From assembly GCA_001464735.1 (NCBI GenBank), contig LNDU01000039.1, forward strand, positions 1 to 64,000: 64,000 bases of DNA, read 5' to 3'. This DNA comes from Nitrospira sp. Ga0074138. GTDB lineage: Bacteria; Nitrospirota; Nitrospiria; Nitrospirales; Nitrospiraceae. Under the pieces are notes generated by a model, which was given only the letters and a program-made list of their open reading frames with translations, did not search any database and was not told the origin of the DNA. Within the stretch, counting starts at the first letter, position 1. Every line of letters begins with the position of its first letter. Below, piece by piece: positions 18,495 through 26,737 of this stretch. A program made the position numbers and the translations under genes.

Positions 18495-19211
18495 ATGGGA
18501 GCGTTAGGGACGCCAATCATTCTCATGGTCGCCATGTATGCGTTTCTGAAGTTTGGGTTGCCTAACATACCTGGCTCTGCCCCCCTTCCCTCGAGCCTTA
18601 TATTTCTATATCTCTTGCTGACAGCAGGCGGCATTTTCATGTTTAAAACATTGAGCGGTGAATCGAAGGATGCCTTCTGGGGTCCGATTCAACGATTCCT
18701 GACCGGAGAGAACATCGGCGGTCTGCAAGCACTTCGTTATGGCGTGTTCATTCTGTTTCCGTTGCTGGTGGGCTGGCAAACATACGGAAGTACGGCAGTG
18801 AGCGACCTCCCTCCGACGGAAAGCCGCACGATTCATCCGGCACCGCCTGGGGAATACACGGGCCTGTCTAATCCTGTTCCCAAGACTCCTGAAAATATTA
18901 TGCAGGGGAAGGGCTTTTATGCCGCTTATTGCTCACCCTGCCATGGTGGAAACTTTGACGGGAAGGGACCGGCGGCTCGTGGATTTATTCCGGCGCCTGC
19001 CAATTTTGCCGACCCCACGACGATCGCCATGTTGCAAGAAAGCTATCTATTCTGGCGCATCAAAAAAGGTGGCGTCGGTCTTCCGATTGAAGGTGCACCA
19101 TGGAAGTCGGCCATGCCTCGTTGGGAAGTCGAGTTGCCCGATGAATGGATTTGGAAAATCATCTTAGGTGAGTACGACGGCGCGCATCAATCCCCACGAA
19201 CATGGGAGTAG
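18495..19211 (+). CDS. Membrane-bound monohaem cytochrome c
   Basis: This 238-residue protein has three hydrophobic helices in the first 100 residues and then a cytochrome c domain with CSPCH from residue 146. A candidate Met ligand is in WKSAMPRWE. The C-terminal pattern LFWRIKKGGVG resembles WFWRISEGVA in the cytochrome at 9650, so the two are probably related. AGGAAGGA precedes ATG 18495. Confidence 0.85.
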   Translation: MGALGTPIILMVAMYAFLKFGLPNIPGSAPLPSSLIFLYLLLTAGGIFMFKTLSGESKDAFWGPIQRFLTGENIGGLQALRYGVFILFPLLVGWQTYGSTAVSDLPPTESRTIHPAPPGEYTGLSNPVPKTPENIMQGKGFYAAYCSPCHGGNFDGKGPAARGFIPAPANFADPTTIAMLQESYLFWRIKKGGVGLPIEGAPWKSAMPRWEVELPDEWIWKIILGEYDGAHQSPRTWE

Positions 19212-19263
19212 CGGGAAGGAACAGCGTGGATCGATCTAGTTGTGGAGGGAGCACGAGGACAGC

Positions 19264-20091
19264 ATGAAACCGGCGAATCGCATCATGAAACGGGTTTTGC
19301 GGGGTGGAACGGCAGCAATCGCAGCCATGATTATTGGTGGAGCATCGCTTGGCTATGCACAGGAGAGTGTCTCGGTTCGAGCGACGCTTCTGACTGGAGG
19401 CGTACCCGTGGACGATCCAAGCGCGGCCGTCTGGAGCAGTGCGCCACCTGCTACATTTCCAATGTCACCGCAAGTCCATTGGCAGAATCGCATTCAGGAA
19501 GTGACCGTCAAGGATGTAATCGTGCGTGCCTTGCACGACGGTACACAAGTGGCGGTGCTGGTTGAATATACCGATCCTACTCAGGATCCCGATGATGCAG
19601 CGGCACTGGAGTTTATGGTGGGCGATAAGAAGGCACACTTCGCCCATGGGCAGCCGATGCTCCAGGTAGAAGGCGGGCCGGTCAATATTTGGTTCTGGAA
19701 AAATAAGACTGGCAAGGCCATCGACATGAGTGCGAAAGGCTTTGGGACGTTAAAGCCACAAGAACATCAGGATGTGACAGCCAAGGGCGTCTATTCCAAC
19801 GGGACATGGAAAGTCGTATTTTCAAGGAAATTGTTGACCGGGCATGCTGATGAGGATGTGCAAATTACGGCGGGACAATTCATGAGTATCTCCTTTGCGG
19901 TATGGGACGGACGAAAAGATGCCGTCGGTGAGTTGGTGGAAAAAGGGTCTCAAAAAGCCGTCTCGTCTTGGTGGTATTTCCGAGCCGATGCCCCGCCGGA
20001 CTATTCCGGCTATATGTATGCGGCGATCGCTGCTGCATTGGGCTTGGGGTTTCAGTTTGTCCTGATCCGAAAACTCAAGAAAGGGCAGTGA
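19264..20091 (+). CDS. Ethylbenzene dehydrogenase-related haem b-binding protein (NxrC/DMSO-reductase gamma-like)
   Basis: This protein of about 275 residues has a signal peptide (AAIAAMIIGGASLGYAQ), a beta-rich domain and a C-terminal membrane helix (YMYAAIAAALGLGFQFVLI). The segments DDPSAAVWSSAPPATFP, ALHDGTQVAVLVEYTD and WKVVFSRKLLTGH match the family of haem b gamma subunits of ethylbenzene dehydrogenase and nitrate/nitrite oxidoreductases. That places it at the periplasmic face as a one-haem electron relay. ATG 19264 has GAGGA upstream. It lies between cytochrome c genes in the same operon, and no catalytic molybdenum subunit is in the window. Confidence 0.75.
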   Translation: MKPANRIMKRVLRGGTAAIAAMIIGGASLGYAQESVSVRATLLTGGVPVDDPSAAVWSSAPPATFPMSPQVHWQNRIQEVTVKDVIVRALHDGTQVAVLVEYTDPTQDPDDAAALEFMVGDKKAHFAHGQPMLQVEGGPVNIWFWKNKTGKAIDMSAKGFGTLKPQEHQDVTAKGVYSNGTWKVVFSRKLLTGHADEDVQITAGQFMSISFAVWDGRKDAVGELVEKGSQKAVSSWWYFRADAPPDYSGYMYAAIAAALGLGFQFVLIRKLKKGQ

Positions 20092-20093
20092 GC

Positions 20094-21119
20094 ATGAAGG
20101 CGCCAAGGCTGGGTATCATAGGATTGGCAGTGGGAGTGATCGGAGGCGTGGCTTTCATCACCGGTGGCTGCGCGAACGAACAGGAAAAGCGTGGCCATGA
20201 ACTCTATACCCACTATTGCAGCGATTGTCACGGCGAGAGCGGGAAGCAAAACCAAGGGTTTAATTGGTCGGCCATGCCCGATCCAAAGCCCAAGGATTTG
20301 TCCAATAAGTCAGAGATGGGCACGTTCAAGGATGAGGAGCTCTTCGCAACTATCTCGCGGGACATGCTGGACACCAGTGAGGAAGGTGGCGATACGATCG
20401 GCGACGACGACTTTGCCGTGCCTACAATGCCGACCTTCAAGTATACGCTCTCTGAGGATGAACTCTGGTCAATTGTTGGATATGTGCGCACGTTGCACGG
20501 GACGAAGATGGAATTTAACGTCGCGGCACGCAAGACCTCCTTGGAAGAAGGACTAAAGACCGCACAGGCCAAGTTTGAACAGGCCAAGCAGGCCTACGAA
20601 GCCGCCGAGAAGAAAGCCAGCGATGAAGCGGAGCGGAAGAGCGAGCAGTTGAAGAAAGATGTCGATGTGGATGAATCCGCCTATGCGGCCGAACAAGCGG
20701 CGATGGGGCAAGCCAAGAAAGAGATGGACTTGGCCCAGGTTGCGCTGAACAATTTCTCTACGAGACCTGGCAAAGGGCTCAGTGTCGCAAGGCCAGATCT
20801 GACGGTCAAGCCTGCAGACACTGCAAAATTGGTCGATCGTGGCAAACAACTCTATGAAAATAAGTATGGCTGCAACGGGTGTCACAATGTCGGCGGTGAA
20901 GGCGGTAAGATCGGTCCCGCGTTGGATCGAGCTGGATTTCGGTTGAATGCCACGTGGGTGTATCGTTGGCTCAAGAATCCACAGGCGATGGATGCGCATA
21001 CGCGGATGCCGGCCTTGGGTTTGAATGATGCGGATGCCAAAGCCGTGACGATGTATGTGGCCACCTTACGGGCGCCAAAGACGGAGCCTGTAGTCGAGAA
21101 GCGAGTCGAAAAACCCTAA
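20094..21119 (+). CDS. Dihaem cytochrome c lipoprotein with internal coiled coil
   Basis: This 341-residue protein has a lipoprotein signal ending in GGC, a first cytochrome domain with CSDCH (residue 42), a long charged coiled coil (about 155-215), and a second domain with CNGCH (residue 260). The coiled coil would separate the two haem domains, possibly spanning a complex. It starts 2 bp after the stop of the haem b protein and ends in a 4-bp tail-to-tail overlap with ubiA. It closes the respiratory cluster. Confidence 0.88.
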   Translation: MKAPRLGIIGLAVGVIGGVAFITGGCANEQEKRGHELYTHYCSDCHGESGKQNQGFNWSAMPDPKPKDLSNKSEMGTFKDEELFATISRDMLDTSEEGGDTIGDDDFAVPTMPTFKYTLSEDELWSIVGYVRTLHGTKMEFNVAARKTSLEEGLKTAQAKFEQAKQAYEAAEKKASDEAERKSEQLKKDVDVDESAYAAEQAAMGQAKKEMDLAQVALNNFSTRPGKGLSVARPDLTVKPADTAKLVDRGKQLYENKYGCNGCHNVGGEGGKIGPALDRAGFRLNATWVYRWLKNPQAMDAHTRMPALGLNDADAKAVTMYVATLRAPKTEPVVEKRVEKP

Positions 21120-22006
21120 TCCGCTAACCCGACGAGCAATCCCAAAAGGATGGCAACGCCCGCCCAGACGTGTGCGCGAAACATGGCGAACGCGTGAGTT
21201 GGTGTCATCGGCCTCTGCAGGCGCATGACTTGGAGTATAAAAAATACCGACACGCCCAAGATCGCTGCAAAATATGGCCACCTGAGCTGAGCGAACCACC
21301 CTGCGGCTGTCAAGCATGCCAGCATGATACCCAACGCCAAGCCCACGCCTTGGTGAATTGAAGCCCCGAAGTACAGGGCGGCGGACTTGACCCCAACGCG
21401 CCGATCATCCTCCTGGTCCTGGATCGCGTAGATCGTATCATAGGCTACGGCCCAGGCCGCAGTTGCTCCAAAGAGACACCACGCCGGGGTCTCCAATTGC
21501 CCTCGCACCGCAGCCCAGGCCATGATCGTTCCCCAGCCGAACGCAATGCCAAGCATGGCTTGCGGGATATGGATCCACCGTTTGCAATATGGGTAGAGGG
21601 CGGCAAGAAAGACCGCAATGGGGGCGAGCCAGGCCACGATCGGCAGAAGGAAGAACAGGAGGCTTGCCGCCACAACAAGTAGCACACTGAGTAGTATCAG
21701 CGCATGGCGACGCGACAATTCGCCAGAAGCCAACGGCCGCGTCTTGGTCCGGGCGACTTGCCGGTCGAACGTTTGATCGGCCAAATCGTTCATGATGACG
21801 CCAGCGCTTCTCATGAGGAACGATCCGCCGATGAAAATGGCTAAGAGGTGAGGCGGAGGAATTCCTCGGGCGGCCAGTACGAGGCTCCAGAGCGTGGGCA
21901 GGAGTAAGAGATAGGTACCAGTCTGGTTTGGCAGCCGGATCAATCGGGCTAGCGCAGACCAAGAAATCCACGAGGAAGCGGATGATGACGCGGCCGGACC
22001 GGACAT
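21116..22006 (-). CDS. ubiA: 4-hydroxybenzoate polyprenyltransferase (UbiA family)
   Basis: This 296-residue membrane prenyltransferase attaches a polyprenyl chain to an aromatic acid in quinone synthesis. The two Asp-rich diphosphate/Mg2+ motifs are visible: NDLADQTFD near residue 73 and DQEDDRRVGVKS near residue 195. About eight membrane helices surround them. It converges with the respiratory cluster, sharing 4 bp with the dihaem cytochrome c gene. Substrate assignment as 4-hydroxybenzoate is by family similarity; a menaquinone-pathway relative is possible. Confidence 0.88.
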   Translation of the reverse strand: MSGPAASSSASSWISWSALARLIRLPNQTGTYLLLLPTLWSLVLAARGIPPPHLLAIFIGGSFLMRSAGVIMNDLADQTFDRQVARTKTRPLASGELSRRHALILLSVLLVVAASLLFFLLPIVAWLAPIAVFLAALYPYCKRWIHIPQAMLGIAFGWGTIMAWAAVRGQLETPAWCLFGATAAWAVAYDTIYAIQDQEDDRRVGVKSAALYFGASIHQGVGLALGIMLACLTAAGWFAQLRWPYFAAILGVSVFFILQVMRLQRPMTPTHAFAMFRAHVWAGVAILLGLLVGLAD

Positions 22007-22091
22007 GCCGCGACCTTAGCCCAGGGGAAATTGGCTGTCAATGCGGCTCCCCCCGGTTGTGACGCCAGTATGAATTCGGTATAACCACAGC

Positions 22092-24134
22092 GTGAACAAG
22101 CTACAACCTATACTGACTGGTTATTCCCAGTCATGCAGCTACATTATTATCTCCTGCGTGGTGCTGATACTCGTCCTATCAGGTGTCGGCTGTTCGCTGC
22201 TCAAGCGAGGGAAGGAACCGGTCAGTACTCAACCGATTCCGCTGACGCCGGTGATCTGGTTCTCCCCCAGTGTGACCACGGCTGAGGTGCCATACCATGA
22301 TGGTTGTGGCGAGGTGAGATCCTTGTCCCTGACGAATGCGCTTGTCATCTCCGTTCCGAGGAAGTTGACGGGAGTCTTTACCGGCGTCGCGGCCCAGAGC
22401 CACTCGGATGAACCCATCGCCTCAGACGGAGTGGTTGAAGTTGGAGTGGGAGTGAGGCGGATCGAGCTCGCCGTTCCAAAGCAAACGCCTGGAACCTATC
22501 CCGCAAAGGTCACGGTGGGAATTGAAATGGTGTTTTTGGCGCGCGAGGGAACGTTGCTCTTCAATAAGAAGTTCGAAGGTACCGGCCTTGGTATGGTAAT
22601 GGTCGGAGAACAGCCGTGTCAGGTGGAGGGGCTGGAGGCGATAGTTCAAGATGCCATTGACTCCGCGACCAACGGATTGGCTCAACAGATCGGGCAATCG
22701 GCGCAGATCCGGGAGTACGCTGCTCAAAGAGATACATGGGTTCCAGTAGCATCAAGTCCACGCTCCTCCGTGGAGCCGTCGGCAGCGGGCCTTATCACGT
22801 CGCTCCCCACGGTGATGGAGGCAACGGAAAGACCACCGCAGGTGGCTTTGAGCACGACAGGTAGGCCAGCGCAACTGAGTTTTCGTGCCATTATCCGAGA
22901 TGAAAACGGAGACCAATTCCTTCAGCCTGACGAATCCCTCACGATCCAAATTGAAGTCAAAAACGAGGGCCTGGGGGAGGCAAAAGATGTGATCGTGATA
23001 GTTGAAGGAAAAACCGACTTAGCGGCCTTGTTTCCCTCTGAAGTCCACCTCGGCACGCTCCAATCGGGAGAGATTAAACGGACCTCGATGACACAGCGGG
23101 TGACTGTCTCTCAAGAGGCCCTCCAGGGAGAATTAACGCTGAACTTGCGGACGACTAGTCCGGTGACATCCGTTCCGCCACCCAAGGTCTTTAGTTTTGG
23201 GGTCAAACCTCGAGGGATCAACCCGGCTCTGGTTCCGAATGTCGACAACCTGCCGAATTCTCTGGCGGCGTTTCATCAGCCGAAGGCCATCATCATTTCG
23301 ATCGGCATCGGGACGTTTCGAGACGAACAGATGCCGGCGGTCAAGTATGCGCGCCACGATGCGGAAGTCATGGCTGAATATCTGCGTATCATCGGAGGTG
23401 TCCCAGGCGAGCGCATCCGCATATTGCTCGACCGACAGGCCCTCGAACGGGACCTGGAAGACACGTTTGAGCGATGGCTTCGAAAGCGGGCGGACCGAGA
23501 GACCGTTGTGTATATATTCTTTGCCGGGCGAGCACTCGTAGATGGCGGGACCGGTGCGATCTCGCTTGTGCCATATGATGGGACACTCTCCGAGGCGAAG
23601 CAGCAGCTGTACCCACTTGCCCGTCTTCAGGAAGCGCTCTCTCGATTGCCAATCCGGCGGGCGATTCTGATGTTTGATGTCTCGATGGACCCGTCTCCGG
23701 GCGCCGGTCTTGCCGACATCCCTTCGCCTGCCTGGGAATCCCCTGTCAGCGAGGCCCGGAAAGATGTGGAGATGTGGATGGTAGGTAATCGAAGCTTGCA
23801 AGAAGCCGATCCGTATGACGAAGGCAAGCACGGGTTGTTTACCTATCATCTGCTAAGGGGTTTGCAAGGTCTCGCTGATGTGGATCGAGATGGAACGGTC
23901 ATCGCCGGTGAACTCTGTACCTATGCTCGTGGACAGGCGGCTCTGGTGGCTCGTGAACAATTCGGGAACAAACAAGATGCGCTCTGTCTACCCGCGACTG
24001 GGCGGGGAGGCATGGTGCGAATCCATCCGGTGGCGAGAGGTCATAACCCAAAACCTAGTCCGATACAGAAGCCTCCACACCTGCCTGCTGATTCATCAGT
24101 CCCAGGCCCCAATCCGATGCAGATTGGGCCATAA
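22092..24134 (+). CDS. Caspase-fold (peptidase C14-like) protein lacking catalytic dyad
   Basis: This 680-residue protein begins with a hydrophobic export helix ending LSGVGC, probably a lipoprotein. The middle contains a beta-sandwich of CARDB type (EDGDQ-like DENGDQFLQPDESLTIQIEVKNEG). The C-terminal 270 residues show the caspase-like scaffold: AIIISIGIGTFRDEQMPAVKYARHDAEVMAEYL. The usual GHG catalytic His motif appears as AGRA (about 477) and the DxC motif as FDVS (about 527), so His and Cys are both replaced. It ends with an EF-hand-like DVDRDGTVIAGEL. The start codon is GTG. It is probably a non-proteolytic scaffold or sensor. Confidence 0.75.
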   Translation: MNKLQPILTGYSQSCSYIIISCVVLILVLSGVGCSLLKRGKEPVSTQPIPLTPVIWFSPSVTTAEVPYHDGCGEVRSLSLTNALVISVPRKLTGVFTGVAAQSHSDEPIASDGVVEVGVGVRRIELAVPKQTPGTYPAKVTVGIEMVFLAREGTLLFNKKFEGTGLGMVMVGEQPCQVEGLEAIVQDAIDSATNGLAQQIGQSAQIREYAAQRDTWVPVASSPRSSVEPSAAGLITSLPTVMEATERPPQVALSTTGRPAQLSFRAIIRDENGDQFLQPDESLTIQIEVKNEGLGEAKDVIVIVEGKTDLAALFPSEVHLGTLQSGEIKRTSMTQRVTVSQEALQGELTLNLRTTSPVTSVPPPKVFSFGVKPRGINPALVPNVDNLPNSLAAFHQPKAIIISIGIGTFRDEQMPAVKYARHDAEVMAEYLRIIGGVPGERIRILLDRQALERDLEDTFERWLRKRADRETVVYIFFAGRALVDGGTGAISLVPYDGTLSEAKQQLYPLARLQEALSRLPIRRAILMFDVSMDPSPGAGLADIPSPAWESPVSEARKDVEMWMVGNRSLQEADPYDEGKHGLFTYHLLRGLQGLADVDRDGTVIAGELCTYARGQAALVAREQFGNKQDALCLPATGRGGMVRIHPVARGHNPKPSPIQKPPHLPADSSVPGPNPMQIGP

Positions 24135-24231
24135 TGATTTGGGTGAGCCCAATCTGCTTTATTGACAGGCTCGCCGGTGGCCGTTATCATGCCGGACTAA
24201 GATTCAGTCCCCCCTTCAGTCTCACCCAGGT

Positions 24232-24307
24232 GCCGGCGTAGCTCAGTTGGTAGAGCAGCGGTTTCGTAAACCGCAGGTCGCCCGTTCAATCCGGGTCGCC
24301 GGCTCCA
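24232..24307 (+). tRNA. tRNA-Thr (anticodon CGT)
   Basis: A full 76-nt cloverleaf is visible. The 7-bp acceptor stem is GCCGGCG/CGCCGGC, followed by discriminator T and an encoded CCA. The D-loop contains AGTTGGTA, the anticodon stem is GCGGT/ACCGC with anticodon CGT at 24265-24267, and the T-arm contains GTTCAAT. Confidence 0.95.
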
Positions 24308-24681
24308 CACCGTATTTCGTACTCTCCCGCAGATTCTTCTTCGTCGCATTATCATTGACGTCGGTGGATAAACGTCTCCCATGATTCTCATTTCTAACTG
24401 AAATGACTTACCGGTGCCGTCCGTAGGGTATTCGGCCCTGCGGCAAGCTGAAATGGTGAGGCTAGGGATGAATGTGAGGCGAGGGGGCTCCACATTCTTG
24501 CTTGGCGAAGAAGAACCTGCTTTGGCGTGTAATGCCGAACAAACCTAAGGAACCACACCCCCCGCTAGGGTTATGGAGCTTTCTTCGGGGAGTGCGAGCC
24601 GATCATTGTGAGATCATCGCTCGTCTGATGCCACTGATCAGAGAATAGATTGTCAGCAATGAACGGATCGCACGAGTGAAG
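24308..24681. other. Intergenic region without a recognised gene
   Basis: No gene, repeat or promoter could be supported between the tRNA and the small membrane peptide gene. Confidence 0.5.
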
Positions 24682-24765
24682 CTACTTGCCCTTCAGATAT
24701 ACGATCACACCGCCGATCCCGAGCGCAATAATTACGGCAAAAAAGGTGATGGTATTGATGTCCAT
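24682..24765 (-). CDS. 27-residue single-pass membrane peptide
   Basis: This very short gene encodes a peptide that is almost entirely one hydrophobic helix (ITFFAVIIALGIGGVIVYL) with a basic end (KGK). It has a strong AAGGAG Shine-Dalgarno seven bases before ATG 24765. It resembles in size single-helix peptides such as KdpF- or CcoQ-type proteins that stabilise membrane complexes, but no partner is adjacent. Coding status rests on ribosome-site quality and helix composition. Confidence 0.55.
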   Translation of the reverse strand: MDINTITFFAVIIALGIGGVIVYLKGK

Positions 24766-24932
24766 AAGTTCTCCTTATCATTTAGTGGGATAGTTATCTC
24801 ATCAACATGCTGACTCCTTATGGAGCAACCAGTCCGTGCTGAGTCAGGTGCAGTCCAGAACATACGGTTTCGATTCAGTGAACTACCGTCGGCAGGCATC
24901 CCAAGGAAATCATGTACGTGCAGACTGTCCAT

Positions 24933-25118
24933 TTAATAGAGCGGATCTTGAGGCCCCCATTGTAAGCCCGCGAGGTCAGGGTCTTCACCCTCTTGCTCCG
25001 GACGGTTGAGTTTGGCGGCCTTCCGTTGCACACGGCGCTCTTCCTTGTCCCGTTGCTTCTGCAGACGTGCTTTCTCACGGTCCCGCTTAGCGGGTGTGGT
25101 TTTGCCTGTTCCTCCGAT
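24933..25118 (-). CDS. Small basic protein with probable AUC start codon
   Basis: The reading frame encodes about 61 residues, highly charged (TTPAKRDREKARLQKQRDKEERR), ending in a Trp/Pro tail (LAGLQWGPQDPLY). An in-frame TGA lies just upstream and no ATG, GTG or TTG occurs between it and the conserved-looking part. An AAAGGAGG Shine-Dalgarno sits five bases before the codon ATC at 25116-25118, exactly where a start should be. Either AUC is used or a former ATG mutated. The protein is probably cytoplasmic and helical; its function is unknown. Confidence 0.5.
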   Translation of the reverse strand: MGGTGKTTPAKRDREKARLQKQRDKEERRVQRKAAKLNRPEQEGEDPDLAGLQWGPQDPLY

Positions 25119-25155
25119 GATGTCCTCCTTTCAGGCGTGACACGCCTAGGTCAAG

Positions 25156-25425
25156 CTATTGCGAGGTGGTACCACGCTTGCGGGTAGCCGCCGACGCCTT
25201 GGCCCCAGGTTTTTGGCGTCCCTCTTTCTCGCGAGAGCGAGAGAGTGTATCAGCGCTCAATCCCTGACTTGCGGCTGAAGTGATCTGGCGACGAATGTCC
25301 TCGATCGACGGTGCCAATGAGGACTGGGTAGGATCTTGAAGTCCCAGCATCTCCCAACGGACCTTGGTTCGAAGAATAGCTCGCTTCCGCCGGTGTGGGG
25401 CTTTGGTCCCCCATGATGTATTCAT
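25156..25425 (-). CDS. Small basic hypothetical protein
   Basis: This 89-residue protein is Arg/Lys-rich (GTKAPHRRKRAILRTKVRWEML), with a helical middle (SIEDIRRQITSAASQGLSADTLSR) and a basic C-terminus. The ATG at 25425 is preceded by GGAGAAG. It may bind nucleic acid because of its charge, but no domain is recognised. It lies in a run of small minus-strand genes. Confidence 0.55.
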   Translation of the reverse strand: MNTSWGTKAPHRRKRAILRTKVRWEMLGLQDPTQSSLAPSIEDIRRQITSAASQGLSADTLSRSREKEGRQKPGAKASAATRKRGTTSQ

Positions 25426-25486
25426 TGCTTCTCCATCGTCTAAGATTGAAACCTATGAAATGGGCAGTAGGATGTTCGTCTTTCAC

Positions 25487-25873
25487 TCACTGCGACTTCT
25501 CGATAGACGCAGGCACTTTAGACGCAGGCACTTTGCCCGCAGGGGTCACGAACCGATCCTCCTGAAAAACTGCTCGGAGCCGGTTGGTCACCGACTGCCG
25601 ATAGAGTTCGGATTCACGGGCCAGAAGAACCATGTTCTTGCTGTCGACCAGAATATTGAGGTGATCTTCCGAGACGAGCAGTCGCGTACTGTCGCCCACA
25701 TTCACGCGATACTGTGTTTTCCCGTCCGGATTTCGTTCCGATCCGGATACGATCTCTGTCAGGCCGTCAATAACCCCTTCATAGGCCTCCGAACGATGAC
25801 GCACTTTCGTGCCGTCAGGGATGCGAACCCAACGCTCAACCGATGGCGGTTGGTTTGTTTTGCCGTTACTCAT
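25487..25873 (-). CDS. Hypothetical cytoplasmic protein
   Basis: This 128-residue protein has a first half that looks like a small beta-barrel (WVRIPDGTKVRHRSEAYEGVIDGLTEIV, then QYRVNVGDSTRLLVSEDHLNIL), similar in feel to SH3/KOW-type folds. A helical segment and an Ala/Lys tail follow. The tail contains a 15-nt tandem duplication (25506-25535) giving KVPASKVPAS. No signal peptide is present. The function is unknown. Confidence 0.6.
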   Translation of the reverse strand: MSNGKTNQPPSVERWVRIPDGTKVRHRSEAYEGVIDGLTEIVSGSERNPDGKTQYRVNVGDSTRLLVSEDHLNILVDSKNMVLLARESELYRQSVTNRLRAVFQEDRFVTPAGKVPASKVPASIEKSQ

Positions 25874-25898
25874 GGACGCTCACTTTGCTTGTGGGTAT

Positions 25899-26102
25899 TC
25901 ATCTGTATGTTCTCCTAGATGCGAGGGCACAAGGTTGCTCGAGTAGGGCCTGACCAGCCTTCACCGATTCCCAGTGCTTCATATGACGATAGAGTACCAT
26001 CACGACGTCGATGTTGGAGCCTCCGTCGCGTCCACTGATAACTTGAACACAAAGGTCGTCGTCCAACAAGCTCGTCACAGACTGACCAACACAATCGCGC
26101 AT
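25899..26102 (-). CDS. Possible small hypothetical protein
   Basis: This 67-residue reading frame has a plausible alternation of secondary structure (SVTSLLDDDLCVQVISGRDG, NIDVVMVLYRHMKHWESVKAG) but no good ribosome-binding site and no recognised family. It is adjacent to the gene at 25487 on the same strand. Confidence 0.3.
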   Translation of the reverse strand: MRDCVGQSVTSLLDDDLCVQVISGRDGGSNIDVVMVLYRHMKHWESVKAGQALLEQPCALASRRTYR

Positions 26103-26440
26103 GAACGAAACAGGGAGGGAGGAGCGCGAGGATCAGGACTCCTATAGCTTTACTCTACCATATGCCGATCTAGATTGCGAATCCTGTCGCCCCGACTAGT
26201 GCTCATTGTTAAACCTTGTTGGATGCTGGTTTGCTCTGCTGACCGAGGATTAAATTAATGCGGTTGCCATCAAGGTCCACATTGGCGCGGGATCATTGGG
26301 CACCCCAAGCCGTTGGTGACGCTGGACAGGCTCTCGTGGACGGTCTTGGTCGTGGTGCGTTTTCGTCCACGTACATCTAACTCGGGCGCCTACAAGGTGG
26401 CTCGCTTGAGCGCATTCTCTCGTGGTTATAAGACGATAGG
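26103..26440. other. Intergenic region
   Basis: No gene could be supported. A minus-strand frame around 26250-26444 contains a TWTK segment reminiscent of transposases, too weak to call. Confidence 0.4.
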
Positions 26441-26737
26441 TCACGATCGCTCTGACGATTGCGGTCCATGCCAGATCAAGTACGGCGGTTTCTTCATGGA
26501 CTCGGCTGCGCTAGGGTAGAGCCGGAGGGTGTAACTATAGGCCTGTTCTTGGGCCGTCAAACAGGTCGGTGCCGAGAGAAAGTGGCTGGCAATGTTGTGG
26601 AAGGCTGTGCGATCCCCCTCCTCTAGGACCGTATAGACTGAGCAGGAGAAGTGACCTTCCTTTGAACATTCCGTGCTGATTGCCAAATACGATCCATCAG
26701 AAAACGTCATCAGGGGTTGTAGATTCAGACGGCTCAT
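26441..26737 (-). CDS. Hypothetical protein
   Basis: This 98-residue protein has AAGGAG before ATG 26737, which fixes the start. It contains a beta-like N-terminal half (LMTFSDGSYLAISTECSKEGHFSCSVYTVLEEG) and a helical middle with several Cys residues. No signal peptide or known domain is seen. Confidence 0.55.
   Translation of the reverse strand: MSRLNLQPLMTFSDGSYLAISTECSKEGHFSCSVYTVLEEGDRTAFHNIASHFLSAPTCLTAQEQAYSYTLRLYPSAAESMKKPPYLIWHGPQSSERS

Noticed and set aside
22092..24134. Active metacaspase as part of a defence system
   Set aside because: Both catalytic positions are replaced and no effector partner is adjacent.
24197..24493. Minus-strand 98-codon frame over the tRNA
   Set aside because: Antisense of tRNA-Thr with no start signal.
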